64,000 nucleotides of DNA, from NCBI GenBank assembly GCA_039720395.1, contig JBBPBK010000048.1:565501-629500 (forward strand), written 5' to 3'. The notes under the pieces are model-generated. The model saw nothing but the letters and a program-made list of their open reading frames with translations. It was not told the origin of the DNA and made no database searches. This DNA is from Liquidambar formosana. Its lineage: Eukaryota; Streptophyta; Magnoliopsida; Saxifragales; Altingiaceae. Position numbers and translations under genes: made by a program. How positions within the stretch are numbered: the stretch's first letter is position 1; each line of letters begins with the position of its first letter. Positions 46,190 to 57,940 of the stretch are shown here, piece by piece.

Positions 46190-47060
46190 CATCTAAGATA
46201 AAGAAGAAAAGAGAGGAATTGACCATAGGTTACAAGTTTGTTGAAAAATCAACATCTAACAAATCCACAAGAAAACTTTTTGAATTCCCGGTAGAAAGAG
46301 ATTTCGCTAATGAAAAAGCCTTTAACGCTGCCCTATATCCCTTCCTTTTCCAAAAATTTTTAACCTATCAAGTGGCAACAAATAATTGAAAATGAAAAAA
46401 AATGACATGTCAAACTACAAATAAAAACATTTTTAATAAAAGCATTACATTAGCAACTAAAAAAACATTAAACATTGTATCAAATATAGTTTAGGTTGCA
46501 AAGTTAAAGCCAAACTTTCACCACACCCTAAGAATTCTCTTGTTTGCGAGGGGAATAGCCCACACATTATCTTTTCTTAACTGAATTACCAAAAAAAATT
46601 GGTAATTGGGGTTTTGACTTGGCTATTCTTAGATTGTAATCGTTTGGTCTAGGTCTTTTCTTAATTACCAAAATAAATATATTGAGTTGAATTGGTTTGT
46701 GATGATGATAATTTGAGCCTAAAAATATTGGCTCTTGTATATCTTTCTGGTGTGTCTGATTCCTCATTAGGCTTCAATTCTCATTTTTACGTGCAACAGG
46801 TCATAAATTTTGCGACATACTAACACCTCCTTTTTCAGTTTTCAATACTTAATTTGAGTCTAAAAATGTTGGCTCTTGTATATCTCTTTGGTGTATTTGA
46901 TGCCTTGTTAGGCCTCCATCCTTATTTCACATGCACTGGGACGTAAATTTTGAGCTTTGGTTCAAATTTTATGCTCAAAGTATAACAAAATAGAGAATAA
47001 AAAGTGAAATAAATAATGACTAGCTAGAAGCACTTTTGGGTCCCAAGTATTAAAAGAAGG
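46190..47060. other. MULE interior, non-coding, with local repeats
   Basis: A 50-bp phrase (AGCCTTTAACGCTGCCCTAT and on) occurs at 46316 and again at 48066. Two tandem units of about 145 bp lie at about 46711-46975 (AAAATRTTGGCTCTTGTATA type). No gene recognised. Confidence 0.6.
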
Positions 47061-47317
47061 AAATTATTGCAACAGATCCACCCTTGGGTAGCCCACTTAG
47101 TAAGGGCGAACTTGTGATTGTGTGGTTAGGCGCACGGTCTCAGGTTTGATTTCCCGCTAGGACAACTCAAGATTTAAGTGGGGGGCCGTGGCGATAGATT
47201 GCTGCACTAGTCTCCCTGTGGGTTTCGGTTCCATGGGTGGGTCCAAAGAGCCCTATTGTGAGATGGTTCCACCGTTATAAAAATAAATAAATAAATAATA
47301 AAAAATTATTGCAACAG
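47061..47317 (+). mobile_element. tRNA-derived SINE (47076-47302) with 15-bp target duplication
   Basis: AAATTATTGCAACAG flanks it (47061-47075 and 47303-47317). The body has an A-box-like GTGTGGTTAGGCGCACGG and a B-box GGTTTGATTTCCCGC, a GC-rich middle (TGGGTTTCGGTTCCATGGGT) and an A-rich (AAAT)n tail. Ends intact, so a fairly young insertion. Confidence 0.9.
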
Positions 47318-47401
47318 CAATTAATTGATGAAGATCCCAATTTTATTTATTTAATCTCAATTAAAGGCCTACAAAATAACATGGCAAGCTTTATGAAGCC
47401 T

Positions 47402-47560
47402 TCATTTATCACAGCAACAAGCTAAAGGTATTTCCTGGAATCTCATACATGAGCCTCCCTTGAGAAATTTAGCATCAATGCAAGCTTGATTGCAGTCTAG
47501 GTAATCTGAACACTTCCCCGGCAGGCAAGTATTGGAAGGTTGAGGACTTGCTGCGGCTGC
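47402..47560 (-). CDS. Defensin-like cysteine-rich peptide, second exon only
   Basis: Minus strand, stop at 47402. After an acceptor TTTTAGTCATAG at about 47561 it codes QAAAASPQPSNTC, then LPGKCSDYLDCNQAC, then IDAKFLKGGSCMRF and a CCC cluster near the end: eight cysteines in a CxxxxC...C...C...C...CCC order. This fits plant defensin-like (LCR/DEFL) proteins, which are secreted small peptides with a signal peptide coded by a separate first exon. I find no signal-peptide exon in the next kilobase. The exon lies inside the MULE. It could be a captured host fragment or the end of a gene whose first exon was lost. Function not assignable. Confidence 0.6.
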   Translation of the reverse strand, partial: AAAASPQPSNTCLPGKCSDYLDCNQACIDAKFLKGGSCMRFQEIPLACCCDK

Positions 47561-48318
47561 TTGCTCTATGACTAAAACCATCAAATTATTAGCATAAATA
47601 AAGGAATAAAATTAATGTAATAAATCTATGCCTTTATTAACATGCCATATATCTCCTATAATGATGACTAATTGGGGAGATAGATTTATTTATTCATTTA
47701 ATAGTTGCTTGTATGAAACATGATTAGTTTTATATTTACATTAATTGATAATTACTTTTTTGTCTGGAGCCATAGGTCATTTTTACAGCCCTGGGGAGAA
47801 TGGTGGAATCATAAAGGATCTGCTATTGATTCCGCAATCATCCTGGTTTGGGACTCAAAATAATAATGCCAAAAAAAAAAAACTAAAAAATAAGTATTTA
47901 TCATATTTTTTTCTTAGGAAAAGAGTATTTATAAACCTGAAAGGAAATTTTTTCCCTTCTAAAAATTTTGGATTCATGAATCCCAAAGTCTAATGGAGCA
48001 ATGGTTTCTGTGAAAATTTGTTTGTATTAATGGAAGTCAGTGTTGGTATTTGGGTCGTGAAAAAAAGCCTTTAACGCTGCCCTATATCCCTTCCTTTTCC
48101 AAAAATTTTTACAAATACGCTTTTTTGACATAGAAGTACGTTTTTTTGGAACTGCCATTCAAAAATTACGAGATTACTCATTGCTATAGTTGGATGTGAA
48201 AGACATCTATTGTTCAAAACTAATCCTTCTTTACTATTCATTATGTATCTATTTATTCTCTAAATGATACTCCCTTCATAAAAAATCAATAAGATATGTG
48301 ATAAAATCAATAAGATAG

Positions 48319-49091
48319 GTTGTTTGGGATCCTTATAGTTCCATTAGGGCTCATCATCCTCTTGAGGAGTTCACGTACTACGCTGGGTTGCTGCATTGTG
48401 TCGATATTGTTGAACCCTACTAGCCTGACAGGGTTTTTAGGCAGTTTGGACGTGTCCAGCCTATTCCGCGTGCCCCAGTTCAACCAACATCATCTACCCG
48501 TGGTTCATCCACGCAATCCTACAATCTATTATTCAATGTTGTTGGTAATCAATTAGAGACATGGAGGAACCACTTGTTAGCAGCAGATGTACGCAGTTCT
48601 CCTGTGACTTTTCCAGGAGAAACCGTTGTAGGTTATATGGATTGGTTTAAGGGTGTCTCACATACTCGTGTGCAAAACCCAGGTCACCGGGCCTTCCCAC
48701 TTCCAGTTGTGGAGCCACCTGTCCAGCCAATACGCAGAGACCCTCAAGAGGTCGTCCTTCCATTGACAACCTTGTTTTTTATTTTGATATATATATATAT
48801 ATATATATATATAACATGAAATTTTATTGCCCAATTGTACCCTAAGTTTAATTTCACTTTCTCCTTATTCCACAGTGCATTGATCATGCATTGAAGATTG
48901 GGCTGCCAGTGTTAGACTTGGATCGTGCAGATGCTTGTAGAGATCCTAGTATGCTATATGGGACGATTCGTGCAATCGTACGAGTTCTGCAGGGTCGAGC
49001 TGATGCTGTTGATGAAGGATGCACACCGGATATTGATTTAATGTACTCTTGGGCACATAGGAGGCATCGCAGTGGTGGGAACTCCACTTGA
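48319..49091 (+). pseudogene. Plant mobile domain (PMD, MAIN/MAIL1-like) gene fragment
   Basis: First exon 48319-48750 after acceptor AAGATAG, coding VVWDPYSSIRAHHPLEEFTY, then LHCVDIVEPY, a TAG stop, PDRVFRQFGRVQPIPRAP, later YNLLFNVVGNQLETWRNHLL and GYMDWFKGVSH. The HP..E..YY.G.L..VDIVEPY.PDRV.RQFG and W..HLL patterns are the PMD core found in MAIN/MAIL1 proteins and in plant transposons. Probable intron 48751-48875 holds a TA microsatellite. Second exon 48876-49091 (IDHALKIGLPVLDLDRADAC and on) ends at TGA 49089. One nonsense codon and no N-terminal half: a remnant. Its presence in a MULE agrees with the known link between PMD genes and mobile elements. Confidence 0.75.
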
Positions 49092-49993
49092 TTTGGGTTG
49101 TGGGTAGATATAATTTTTTGGACTTGGATTATGTCATTTTTTTGACTTGGATTATGTAACTTTTTGGAATTGGATTATATGTGGTTCTAGAATTGTATTA
49201 TATGTGGTAGGTAGTGGGCAAATGAGGATAGTTTGTATATATTGTAGGTTATTTTGGACTTGAATTATATGGGTTTCTGGAATTGTATTATATGTGGTGG
49301 TGCGTAGATGAGGATAGGTTGCATATATTGTAGGTTATTTTGGACTTCAATTATATGGGTTACTGGAATTGTATTATATGTCGTGGTGGAAATGTGTTTT
49401 TTGTAGGTTATGTTTAAAGTCGAGAACTTGGTATATTCCATTTTTAGGCGGGACCATGCCGAAATTTACAAAAAATGGTCAAAAGTTTGTGGTCGCCAAG
49501 ATCTTGGTATAAGATAAATAATAGAGTTTAAAGTAACATAATATCCACTAATTGAGTACAGGATAAATAACTTGCATAAGGGGTTAAATTCTAACCCCTT
49601 TTTGTCACACTTTTTGGTTTTTTCTTCCTTCGTGTAATTTGGATTCTCCTCCTACAAATGGTGGGTGGTCAAGTTAGGTGACGAAAGTTCATTTTACCCT
49701 CGGCTTGGTTGAGCTTCTAATACTCTCAGTTGGAGTATTCGGATTAAGCATTGGCATTTCCATCTAAAAAAAAAATTGTTAGGTCACCTTAATAAATAAA
49801 AACCGAACATAAAAAAGAAAAAAGTTTTACGCCACCCTAAGAGGTCCACTATTAAATGTTAGGTCACATATAAAAAAAGCTGACATACTCACTCACAGCA
49901 TCTTCAAGGGTACTAGCAAGTCACGCAACTCCTGCCTCAAAAAGGGTAGTTTGTAAACAGGGTAGGTGGTATCAATGTAAGTGGTTCTGTGTC
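49092..49993. repeat. MULE interior after PMD, with about 95-bp tandem repeats at 49115-49400
   Basis: GGAATTGTATTATATG with TTTGGACTTGAATTATATGG recurs three times. From 49420 to 49993 no feature seen. Confidence 0.6.
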
Positions 49994-51489
49994 TGTGAGC
50001 GCCGTGTCCTAGACCACGCCGAGCTCGGGAGTAGTACGCCACTAACCACGGATGGTTAGGGCGGAGAGGGAGTCGCCACCCGATTTGGCTTCGGGAACCA
50101 ATCGACCCTAGGAAGGGTCTAACTTACCATAACCAGAGATTGTTTGGGTTCGGAGCTAGGGTACGTCGTTGGGAAGGTATTAGGCACCCAATAACGCCCG
50201 GCCGATGCCGGCCCCCACATGTACTTATTGGCTTTAATTAAAAATGACTTAATTAGGCTCAACCATTAACCAAACACTTATGCAATTGAACTCAATCATG
50301 GCACGCAGTGATGGGAAAGAAAAAGGAGTTAAACAAGATATATGAACAAGTATATACAATGGCAAAGTATTCAAAGGGCTACGAGAAATGCTTACACTAC
50401 CTGCAAAAATGAGAGAAAGATTAAACTGCAAAAATAGGGGTCATGCACGTACGTGCATATGGAAGGCACGTACGTGCACATCATACATACGTACGTACAT
50501 GCTCAATAAATCAACCTAACACTTACCATGCTCTGCTCGAATGAATCTGTGACTCGGATATATATAGGAAATTGACTCGAATGTGGTTCAGAAGTGATAA
50601 AAATGACCTAAATCTAAATGATGAAGGAATGAAAGCAAATATTGGTGAGGATGTACACGCAATAAATGATACTTGTATGCAGAGGCCTAAATCATGCGAG
50701 TTGAATGCCGGAATTGATGGACAAATATGATTGCATGATTCTTCCTATCCTTTATGCCCGAACAATATTTAGAATATTGAATATCATATGCGAGGGATGA
50801 ATAGATGCTAAAACGAATTTGAATGCCAACCATTAAATGAAAGGGATGCGGAAGATGTTATGCACATTTCATACAATTAATAATCATACTAAATCACAAG
50901 GAAATGGAATAAAGGATTGAAAATTGTTACCCTCAGGTACGGGCAACAGCAATTTCTCCCCAAGCTTGCTTTCCGGACCTCTCGCAGTCACAACTATGAG
51001 TTTTCAGATCTTTCGGGTTGGAGGCTGGGTGCAAAAGTTGGATCCTTTCTCTTAGATGAAAGTGGGGTATATATAGGCAAGGATTAGGGTTTAATTCGGG
51101 GTCTATTAGGGTTTCTCAGCCGCCACTAAGCAGCTGTCAGCATAGGAGCTTCACAAGGAAAGAAACGATTTGGGGGGAAAAGCTGAAAATTTCGAAAATA
51201 AAGGGCATGATCGTACGTGCATGGAAGATGCACGTACGTGCATGATCCATGCTCGTACGATCATGGGGTATAAAAAACCAGGTTGCATGATCATACGTGC
51301 ATGGAAGATGCACGTATGTGCATGAACCATGCTCATATGATCATGGGGTATCAAAAACTATCAAAAAGCCACGTTGTTCCTGCATGTGTCTTTCGGGCTC
51401 GCTCGTGGTAGTTCATCTGCTGCTGCCCTTCATCATTGGGCTTAGGGGTGGTCCAAAATTGTCAGGCGGTACAAAATTGGGTGTCAACA
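49994..51489 (-). repeat. 3' LTR of the gag-only element (1,496 bp)
   Basis: Nearly identical to 56323-57815. Contains palindromes built on CGTACG (GCACGTACGTGC near 50450-50515 and 51215-51350), the latter as two tandem units of about 86 bp. The purine-rich GAAAGAAGGGGCAAC (minus strand, 51490-51504) before it is the probable polypurine tract. Confidence 0.9.
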
Positions 51490-51759
51490 GTTGCCCCTTC
51501 TTTCGGTTTCATTCACAAAGTGCTTGAAATCGGAAGACCAGAAGACAAACCATTTTGAACCGACTAACTTTCCTGAACCAAAGGTGCACATGTAATAAAT
51601 GCAAATGCATGCATGAGGGTCGGATTAGGCTTCGCCTAACTTCCTACGTACTCTATGGAAATCAGACCTATCGTAGTTCATGTAAGACAATGGGGCACTC
51701 AGTAAGTAATTTCTCAAAACTACTAACTGCGAAGAGTAACATAGCAATGAAGATGCCAA

Positions 51760-52400
51760 AGATATCTTTATTCCTTTCCCGGGGAATAAAAGCATGATCC
51801 CTTTCCCTGTGGATCATAAACAAACATAGAAATTTTATCCCTGTCCCTGTGGATAAAAACACGATCCCTGTCCCTGTGGATCATAAACAAGCATATAAAT
51901 TTTATCCATGTCCCTGTAGATAAAAGCATGATCCCTTTCCCTGTGAATCATAAACAAACATAGAAATTTTATCCCTGTCCCTATGGATAAAAGCACGATC
52001 CCTTTCCCTGTGGATCATAAACAAGCATAGAAATTTTATCCATGTCCCTGTGGATAAAAGCACGATCCCTTTCCCGGTGGATCATAAACAAACATAGAAA
52101 TTTTATCCCTGTCCCTGTGGATAAAAGCACGATCCCTTTCCCTGTGGATCATAAACAAACATAGAAATTTTATCCTTGTCCCTGTGGATAAAAGCACGAT
52201 CCCTGTCCCTGTGGATCATAAACAAGCATAGAAATTTTATCCATGTCCCTGTGGATAAAAGCACGATCCCTTTCCCTGTGGATCATAAACAAGCATAGAA
52301 ATTTTATCCATGTCCCTGTGGATAAAAGTACGATCCTTTCCTTGTGGATCATAAACAAGCATAGAAATTTTATCCCTGTCCCTGTGGATAAAAAAGAAAT
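51760..52400. repeat. Tandem repeat, about 68-bp units x 9, between gag and 3' LTR
   Basis: Unit: TTTTATCCCTGTCCCTGTGG, ATAAAAGCACGATCCCTTTC, CCTGTGGATCATAAACAAAC and so on. ORFs on either strand across it are repeats without stops. Tandem arrays in the 3' untranslated part are a known habit of Tat/Ogre elements. Confidence 0.9.
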
Positions 52401-53831
52401 GCAATTCCTCTCCCTGGGAATGCACAAGCAAACAAACCTCATCCCTTCCTTAGGGGATGCACAAAGATATGAAGTTACATGAATGCAGACCCTATTTCAA
52501 GGAATAACGACAAAAACAGACCCTAGTCTAAGGGATGGACAACAGAAGAATGACTTATAAAACAAAAGCCCTTAGATAAGAAGACTCCCAAGACACACTA
52601 AGGAGGAAATTGATTCATGAGACCAACATGGATAATCTTTGAAATATTCTTTTATTTTGGGACACATCCCTCACAAGGTTCACCTTGCCTCTTGCTTGAA
52701 ATCCTTCCTTCATCATTTTCTTCATTTTATTATTTTCTTCTTATATATATTTTTTTCTTTCTCATCTTTTCATTTTCCTCATGCCCTAACTTTTGCCTAG
52801 GTCGCCCTTTCGGGTTTTCAACCTAGCGGGCCTTCTTCTCCTTATTCTTCCCATAATCAACCCATCAGCACCTTCAAAGAATTATTCTCACCATCACATT
52901 GAACTGCTTGAGACCTTCTTCCATGGCATGGAAAACATTAATAAAATCCCAATCTTCCTTTTGAATTATCAATGGTTCAATCTTCCAACACATGAGTCTT
53001 TTGGCACATGCCCCTTGCATGAATAATAATGTGGCTGCACCTCTAAAGGTTGCCTACGTACCCAAGAAAGAATCAAGCCTTACGTAGTTCACTTGAACAA
53101 CTTCAATCAATCAGAGAGGACTTTATCTGGACTGTAATGTAGGCTCAGCGTTCTAGGCTCAAGAAAGAAAAGATAATAAAGGCTCAAAATTTATTTCCAT
53201 GGGTTCCTATCTATCAAGGATTACCTCAACGATGTTTCTTCACTTCATTTCCCAGCTTGGTAATCAATTCGCTATTTCATTCTAGCACCATTTTTTTCTT
53301 TTTTCCTTTCCTTTTCCTTTTTTTTTTTTTCCTTCTTTTCCTTTCCTTTTTTTCTTTCTTTCTTTCTTTCTCTTTTTCTCAATTTTCTTCAATCAATTTT
53401 TTTTCCTTTCAGTATATATACTACCCCTTCTTTCAGACAAACACCTCTTTAAAATTTCCTACTAGTGTAAAGGGTAATCCTTGACAAGGGTATCAGAAAA
53501 GAAATTATTCAGGCTCAAAAGGGTTAGCAAGGGATTTTTCTTTTCTTTTGAAGGATAGCAGAAATGATGGCCTCTCTTCATTTTGATTTCCATTGTTCGC
53601 GATTCAAGCATTAGGGCAAGCATATTAACTCATGTGCTAAAAAGACAGACCACATCAAATTTAAAGAAAGCAAGTAATAAATTAATGCAAACCATTCACT
53701 GATAAGCAAAAGAAACAATCATACCAAAATAATTATCCCAAATAGTTGTTCCAAACTATAAAAATCCAACCAAAATGACCAATTATTCAAATAATATCTT
53801 AGAACTGTAGAAACTAAGCAACCATTTTCTT
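52401..53831. other. Gypsy element interior downstream of gag, non-coding
   Basis: Where pol would lie there are pyrimidine-rich runs (53285-53410) and no protease, RT or integrase motif on either strand. Only short, low-complexity ORFs. Confidence 0.7.
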
Positions 53832-55136
53832 TCAAATCCACGACGCCCCATCCCCATTTGGAGGTGGCATGGCATGATAGTCTGGAAGTGGATTCATTGA
53901 TATATTAGGCAATCCTGGTTTAGGAAGCTTCCTTGAATCAATCATGTCCTGAATGGTATGGCGAAGACGACCGCACTTATCAGTATGATGGCCGTGACTC
54001 TGGTGAAAATCACAGTATTCATTCTCATTGTAGTTAGGTGCTGATTTGTTGATAGGAGTAGGATCTAGTGGCTTCAACTTTCCTCTTTTCACCAAATTTC
54101 GAAGGGCTGTAGATAGGGACACACCAAGTGGAAAGAATTCCCTAGGTCCATTATGCGAATTAACAGCATTCACTTCATTCGGCTTACTACCATTACTTGC
54201 ACTCGAGCTACCAAATCCATATGCACGCTTCTTCCCATCATTTTTGTCAATCAACCCACTATCCATGCCATCTTCAACTTGTATACCAGTATCATACAAA
54301 TCCTCAAAAGTCTTCAATGGTATTGGCATCAATGGTCTTCCGAAAATCGGCAGAAGATTCTTCACAATCATGCGTACCTGATCCTTCTCAGTTGGACGAT
54401 TGGGCATTTTAACAGCTTTAGCCCTCCACCTTGTCAAGAACTCAGAGAATGTCTCATTACTCTTCTGCTTAGTGGTCTCTAAATCTCGTAAAGTGACATC
54501 AAGTTGGACATTGTAGTTATAATGGCGCACAAACTCCATAGCCAGCTCCTTCCAATCTCGGGTCTTCGCATTGTTCAAGGAAAGGTACCAGTTCATAGCA
54601 TCGCCATTAAGAGTTCTAGGGAAACAATGCACAATTTGCTCTTCAGAAAGTCCCATAGGTTTCATTGCTAGAATGTACTGTTTCAAGTGATTGCGAGGAT
54701 TACCAGTCCCATCAAACACATCCATCTTTGGCATTTTGAATTTTGGGGGTAATTGGACGTTCGGGAATTGGCATAACTCATCCATGTCTAGCATGTACTC
54801 TTCAACACCTTGGGATTTCCTCAAAATAGTCTTCATTTTTTCTACCTCATCAGAAATGTCTTGCACCTCTCTCCTTTTAGCTTTCTTCTCGACTTCAGAT
54901 TCCTTCTTAGCTTCAGCTTCCTTCTTTTTAGCCTCAGCTTCCTTCTTCTTAAGGTAGTCCTCATGGTCTTTTTCATCAAAAATAAAATCTTCATCTTCTT
55001 CCCCAGTCTCAACTGTCTGTTTACCCTGATTAACTTCAATCTTCTGGAGTCTTTTCAAGATAGGCGCCATTGATCTTTCCATCATTTTTGTCATCATTTC
55101 TTCCAGCTTCTTCACCAAATCTTGTTCAGCATCCAT
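53832..55136 (-). CDS. Retrotransposon Gag (Ty3/Gypsy, Tat-type), 434 aa
   Basis: Complete open frame from ATG at 55136 to a stop before 53832. Residues about 1-30 look like a coiled coil, about 45-100 a highly charged KKKEAEAKKKEAEAKK region. The central Gag domain starts near residue 130 (PPKFKMPKMDVFDGTGNPRN, then HCFPRTLNGDAMNWYLSL, then FSEFLTRWRAKA). Near residue 375 a CDFHQSHGHHTDKC motif replaces the usual CCHC knuckle, the form seen in Tat/Athila Gag. Gag forms the particle that packages element RNA. The frame is intact, and it ends with its own stop with no pol behind it. ORFs on the opposite strand are shadows. Confidence 0.9.
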   Translation of the reverse strand: MDAEQDLVKKLEEMMTKMMERSMAPILKRLQKIEVNQGKQTVETGEEDEDFIFDEKDHEDYLKKKEAEAKKKEAEAKKESEVEKKAKRREVQDISDEVEKMKTILRKSQGVEEYMLDMDELCQFPNVQLPPKFKMPKMDVFDGTGNPRNHLKQYILAMKPMGLSEEQIVHCFPRTLNGDAMNWYLSLNNAKTRDWKELAMEFVRHYNYNVQLDVTLRDLETTKQKSNETFSEFLTRWRAKAVKMPNRPTEKDQVRMIVKNLLPIFGRPLMPIPLKTFEDLYDTGIQVEDGMDSGLIDKNDGKKRAYGFGSSSASNGSKPNEVNAVNSHNGPREFFPLGVSLSTALRNLVKRGKLKPLDPTPINKSAPNYNENEYCDFHQSHGHHTDKCGRLRHTIQDMIDSRKLPKPGLPNISMNPLPDYHAMPPPNGDGASWI

Positions 55137-56322
55137 TTCAGTGGTTTGTGATGTTTCTGCTCTTTCTAACCTTCCAAATGAATTACGAACCCAAGCAATG
55201 ATTGGTTACCCCTACAAGGAATGTGTTTATCCTTATAAAAGCTATTTACTTTGATTATTCATAATGATTCCATATCAATTTCCATCCAAACGTGCCCCTG
55301 GAATAAGATGGAGACAAACAAAGACTAAAGGGGTTGAACCAAAGGGAGAACTTAGACACACTTAGAATGAGATGAACAAATGACAATGACCTAATATGGA
55401 GGATGCAAATGGACTTAGACTCCTAAAATGACAACTAAAGACCTAGACAAGAGATATGATAACAACATACAAAACCAAAAAAGATGTAAACTTAAAATGA
55501 ATAGGCCTAATGCCCCTAAAATGGACCAACTTAAAAGACTACACATCAAAGGAGATACAAAGAACCTAAGACCCCTAATTAATAAGATGACTACAATTAA
55601 TGAGATGCCCCTAGGAATATGAGATGAAGTCAAAGTATCACATTGGGTTTACCAACCAAAGTCCATCCTTTTTGCACCTAGGCCCATTACAATATTTACA
55701 CAATCTATCACTCTCATTTGGATCCAAGCCCATATTTTTTTTTTTTTGAATTTTTTTTTTTGATTTTTTGGATTTTTTTTTTTGGATTTTTTTTTTTTGG
55801 ATTTTTTTTTATTTCTTTTTTTTTGGGCTTGGGTCCAATTACATGATCACACACCTCACCTCTCAATTGGGCCTAGACTTGAAAAGATAATAGACAATGA
55901 TGGGCTTTACTCCCTAACCTAAACATCATAGGCCTAAGTGCAAATGCAACATGACATGCATAATGACACACATTCAATCAAGGCTATGCAATGGTCTGTG
56001 GGGGACATTAGTGTGGTCGGTCAATTAGGGTGCTTCTCCTTCAAGGGTCACCCAGGCTAGGGTGCTCAAAGAGCAACCCGTTAACGTACTCACTAGCTTA
56101 TTACAGGCTAGTGGCACAGGCCGTGGGTTGATGGTGCTGAATCGAGTTGCCCATAGGAACTAAATGGAACCCGGGTCTCTAATCAGACTGCCATCGAGGG
56201 ATAATAAATGCCAAAATTGTGCGCGTGTGTGCAATTTTGGTTTTGCCCAATTAAGTTTCCTAATTAATTAAAGCCAATAAATACCTTGGAGTTTAGCTCT
56301 CCGTCCCCAGCAGAGTCGCCAT
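55137..56322 (-). other. Gypsy element 5' untranslated region and primer site
   Basis: Between the LTR and the gag ATG. The primer-binding site TGGCGACTCTGCTGGGGAC (minus strand, about 56303-56321) sits one base from the LTR. I recall it as a tRNA-Arg-type primer used by Tat/Ogre elements. Poly-T tracts at 55735-55830 (minus strand poly-A). No other gene. Confidence 0.75.
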
Positions 56323-57815
56323 TGTGAGCACCGTGTCCTAGACCACGCCGAGCTCGGGATTATGCCACTAACCACGGATGGTTAGGGCGGAGAGGGAGTC
56401 GCCACCCGATTTGGCTTCGGGAACCAATCGACCCTAGGAAGGCTCTAACTTACCATAACCAGAGATTGTTTGGGTTCGGAGCTAGGGTACGTCGTTGGGA
56501 AGGTGTTAGGCACCCAATAACGCCCGGTCGATGCCGGCCCCCACATGTACTTATTGGCTTTAATTAAAAATGACTTAATTAGGCTCAACCATTAACCAAA
56601 CACTTATGCAATTGAACTCAATCATGGCACGCAGTGATGGGAAAGAAAAAGGAGTTAAACAAGATATATGAACAGGTATATACAATGGCAAAGTATTCAA
56701 AGGGCTACGAGAAATGCTTACACTACCTGCAAAAATGAGAGAAAGATTAAACTGCAAAAATAGGGGTCATGCACGTACGTGCATATGGAAGGCACGTACG
56801 TGCACATCATACATACGTACGTACATGCTCAATAAATCAACCTAACACTTACCATGCTCTGCTCGAATGAATCTGTGACTCGGATATATATAGGAAATTG
56901 ACTCGAATGTGATTCAGAAGTGATAAAAATGACCTAAATCTAAATAATGAAGGAATGAAAGCAAATATTGGTGAGGATGTACACGCAATAAATGATACTT
57001 GTATGCAGAGGCCTAAATCATGCGAGTTGAATGCCGGAATTGATGGACAAATATGATTGCATGATTCTTCCTATCCTTTATGCCCGAACAATATTTAGAA
57101 TATTGAATATCATATGCGAGGGATGAATAGATGCTAAAACGAATTTGAATGCCAACCATTAAATGAAAGGGATGTGGAAGATGTTATTCACATTTCATAC
57201 AATTAATAATCATACTAAATCACAAGGAAATGGAATAAAGGATTGAAAATTGTTACCCTCAGGTACGGGCAACAGCAATTTCTCCCCGAGCTTGCTTTCC
57301 GGACCTCTCGCAGTCACAACTATGAGTTTTCAGATCTTTCGGGTTGGAGGCTAGGTGCAAAAGTTGGATCCTTTCTCTTAGATGAAAGTGGGGTATATAT
57401 AGGCAAGGATTAGGGTTTAATTCGGGGTCTATTAGGGTTTCTCAGCCGCCACTAAGCAGCTGTCAGCATAGGAGCTTCACAAGGAAAGAAACGATTTGGG
57501 GGGAAAAGCTGAAATTTTCGAAAATAAAGGGCATGATCGTACGTGCATGGAAGATGCACGTACGTGCATGATCCATGCTCGTACGATCATGGGGTATAAA
57601 AAACCAGGTTGAATGATCATACGTGCATGGAAGATGCACGTATGTGCATGAACCATGCTCATATGATCATGGGGTATCAAAAACTATCAAAAAGCCACGT
57701 TGTTCCTGCATGGGTCTTTCGGGCTCGCTCGTGGTAGTTCATCTGCTGCTGCCCTTCATCATTGGGCTTAGGGGTGGTCCAAAATTGTCAGGCGGTACAA
57801 AATTGGGTGTCAACA
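56323..57815 (-). repeat. 5' LTR of the gag-only element (1,493 bp)
   Basis: See 49994-51489. Visible differences include a missing AGTACG near the outer end (ATTATGCC against AGTAGTACGCC) and several single substitutions. Confidence 0.9.
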
Positions 57816-57940
57816 GTGTCACCCTTTGAGGGCGTGAATTGATATTCAGGAATATCTTTAATTATTGGAATATAATTAGTCACTTATTGAACAAAAATGA
57901 TGTATAAATTGGATGGTTTCAAGGAGGATATGTTTGCTGA

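Larger units (their letters stand above)
49989..57820 (-). mobile_element. Gag-only Ty3/Gypsy element (Tat-type), 49994-57815
   Basis: Long terminal repeats at 49994-51489 and 56323-57815 differ by few bases. GTGTC flanks both sides (49989-49993 and 57816-57820), a 5-bp duplication. The element runs on the minus strand: the LTR starts TGTTGACACCC and ends GCTCACA, followed after one base by the primer site TGGCGACTCTGCTGGGGAC. Only a gag gene is present. No protease, reverse transcriptase or integrase is readable in the 4.8-kb interior, so it depends on another element. It is nested in the MULE and is younger than it. Confidence 0.9.

Noticed and set aside
52170..52482. Overlapping ORFs on both strands with repeated peptide phrases
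   Set aside because: Read-through of the 68-bp tandem repeat whose units lack stops.
53257..53484. ORF rich in Phe/Ser/Leu
   Set aside because: Pure pyrimidine tract inside the Gypsy element.
54046..55073. Plus-strand ORFs of up to 111 codons
   Set aside because: Antisense to the Gag gene, without domains.
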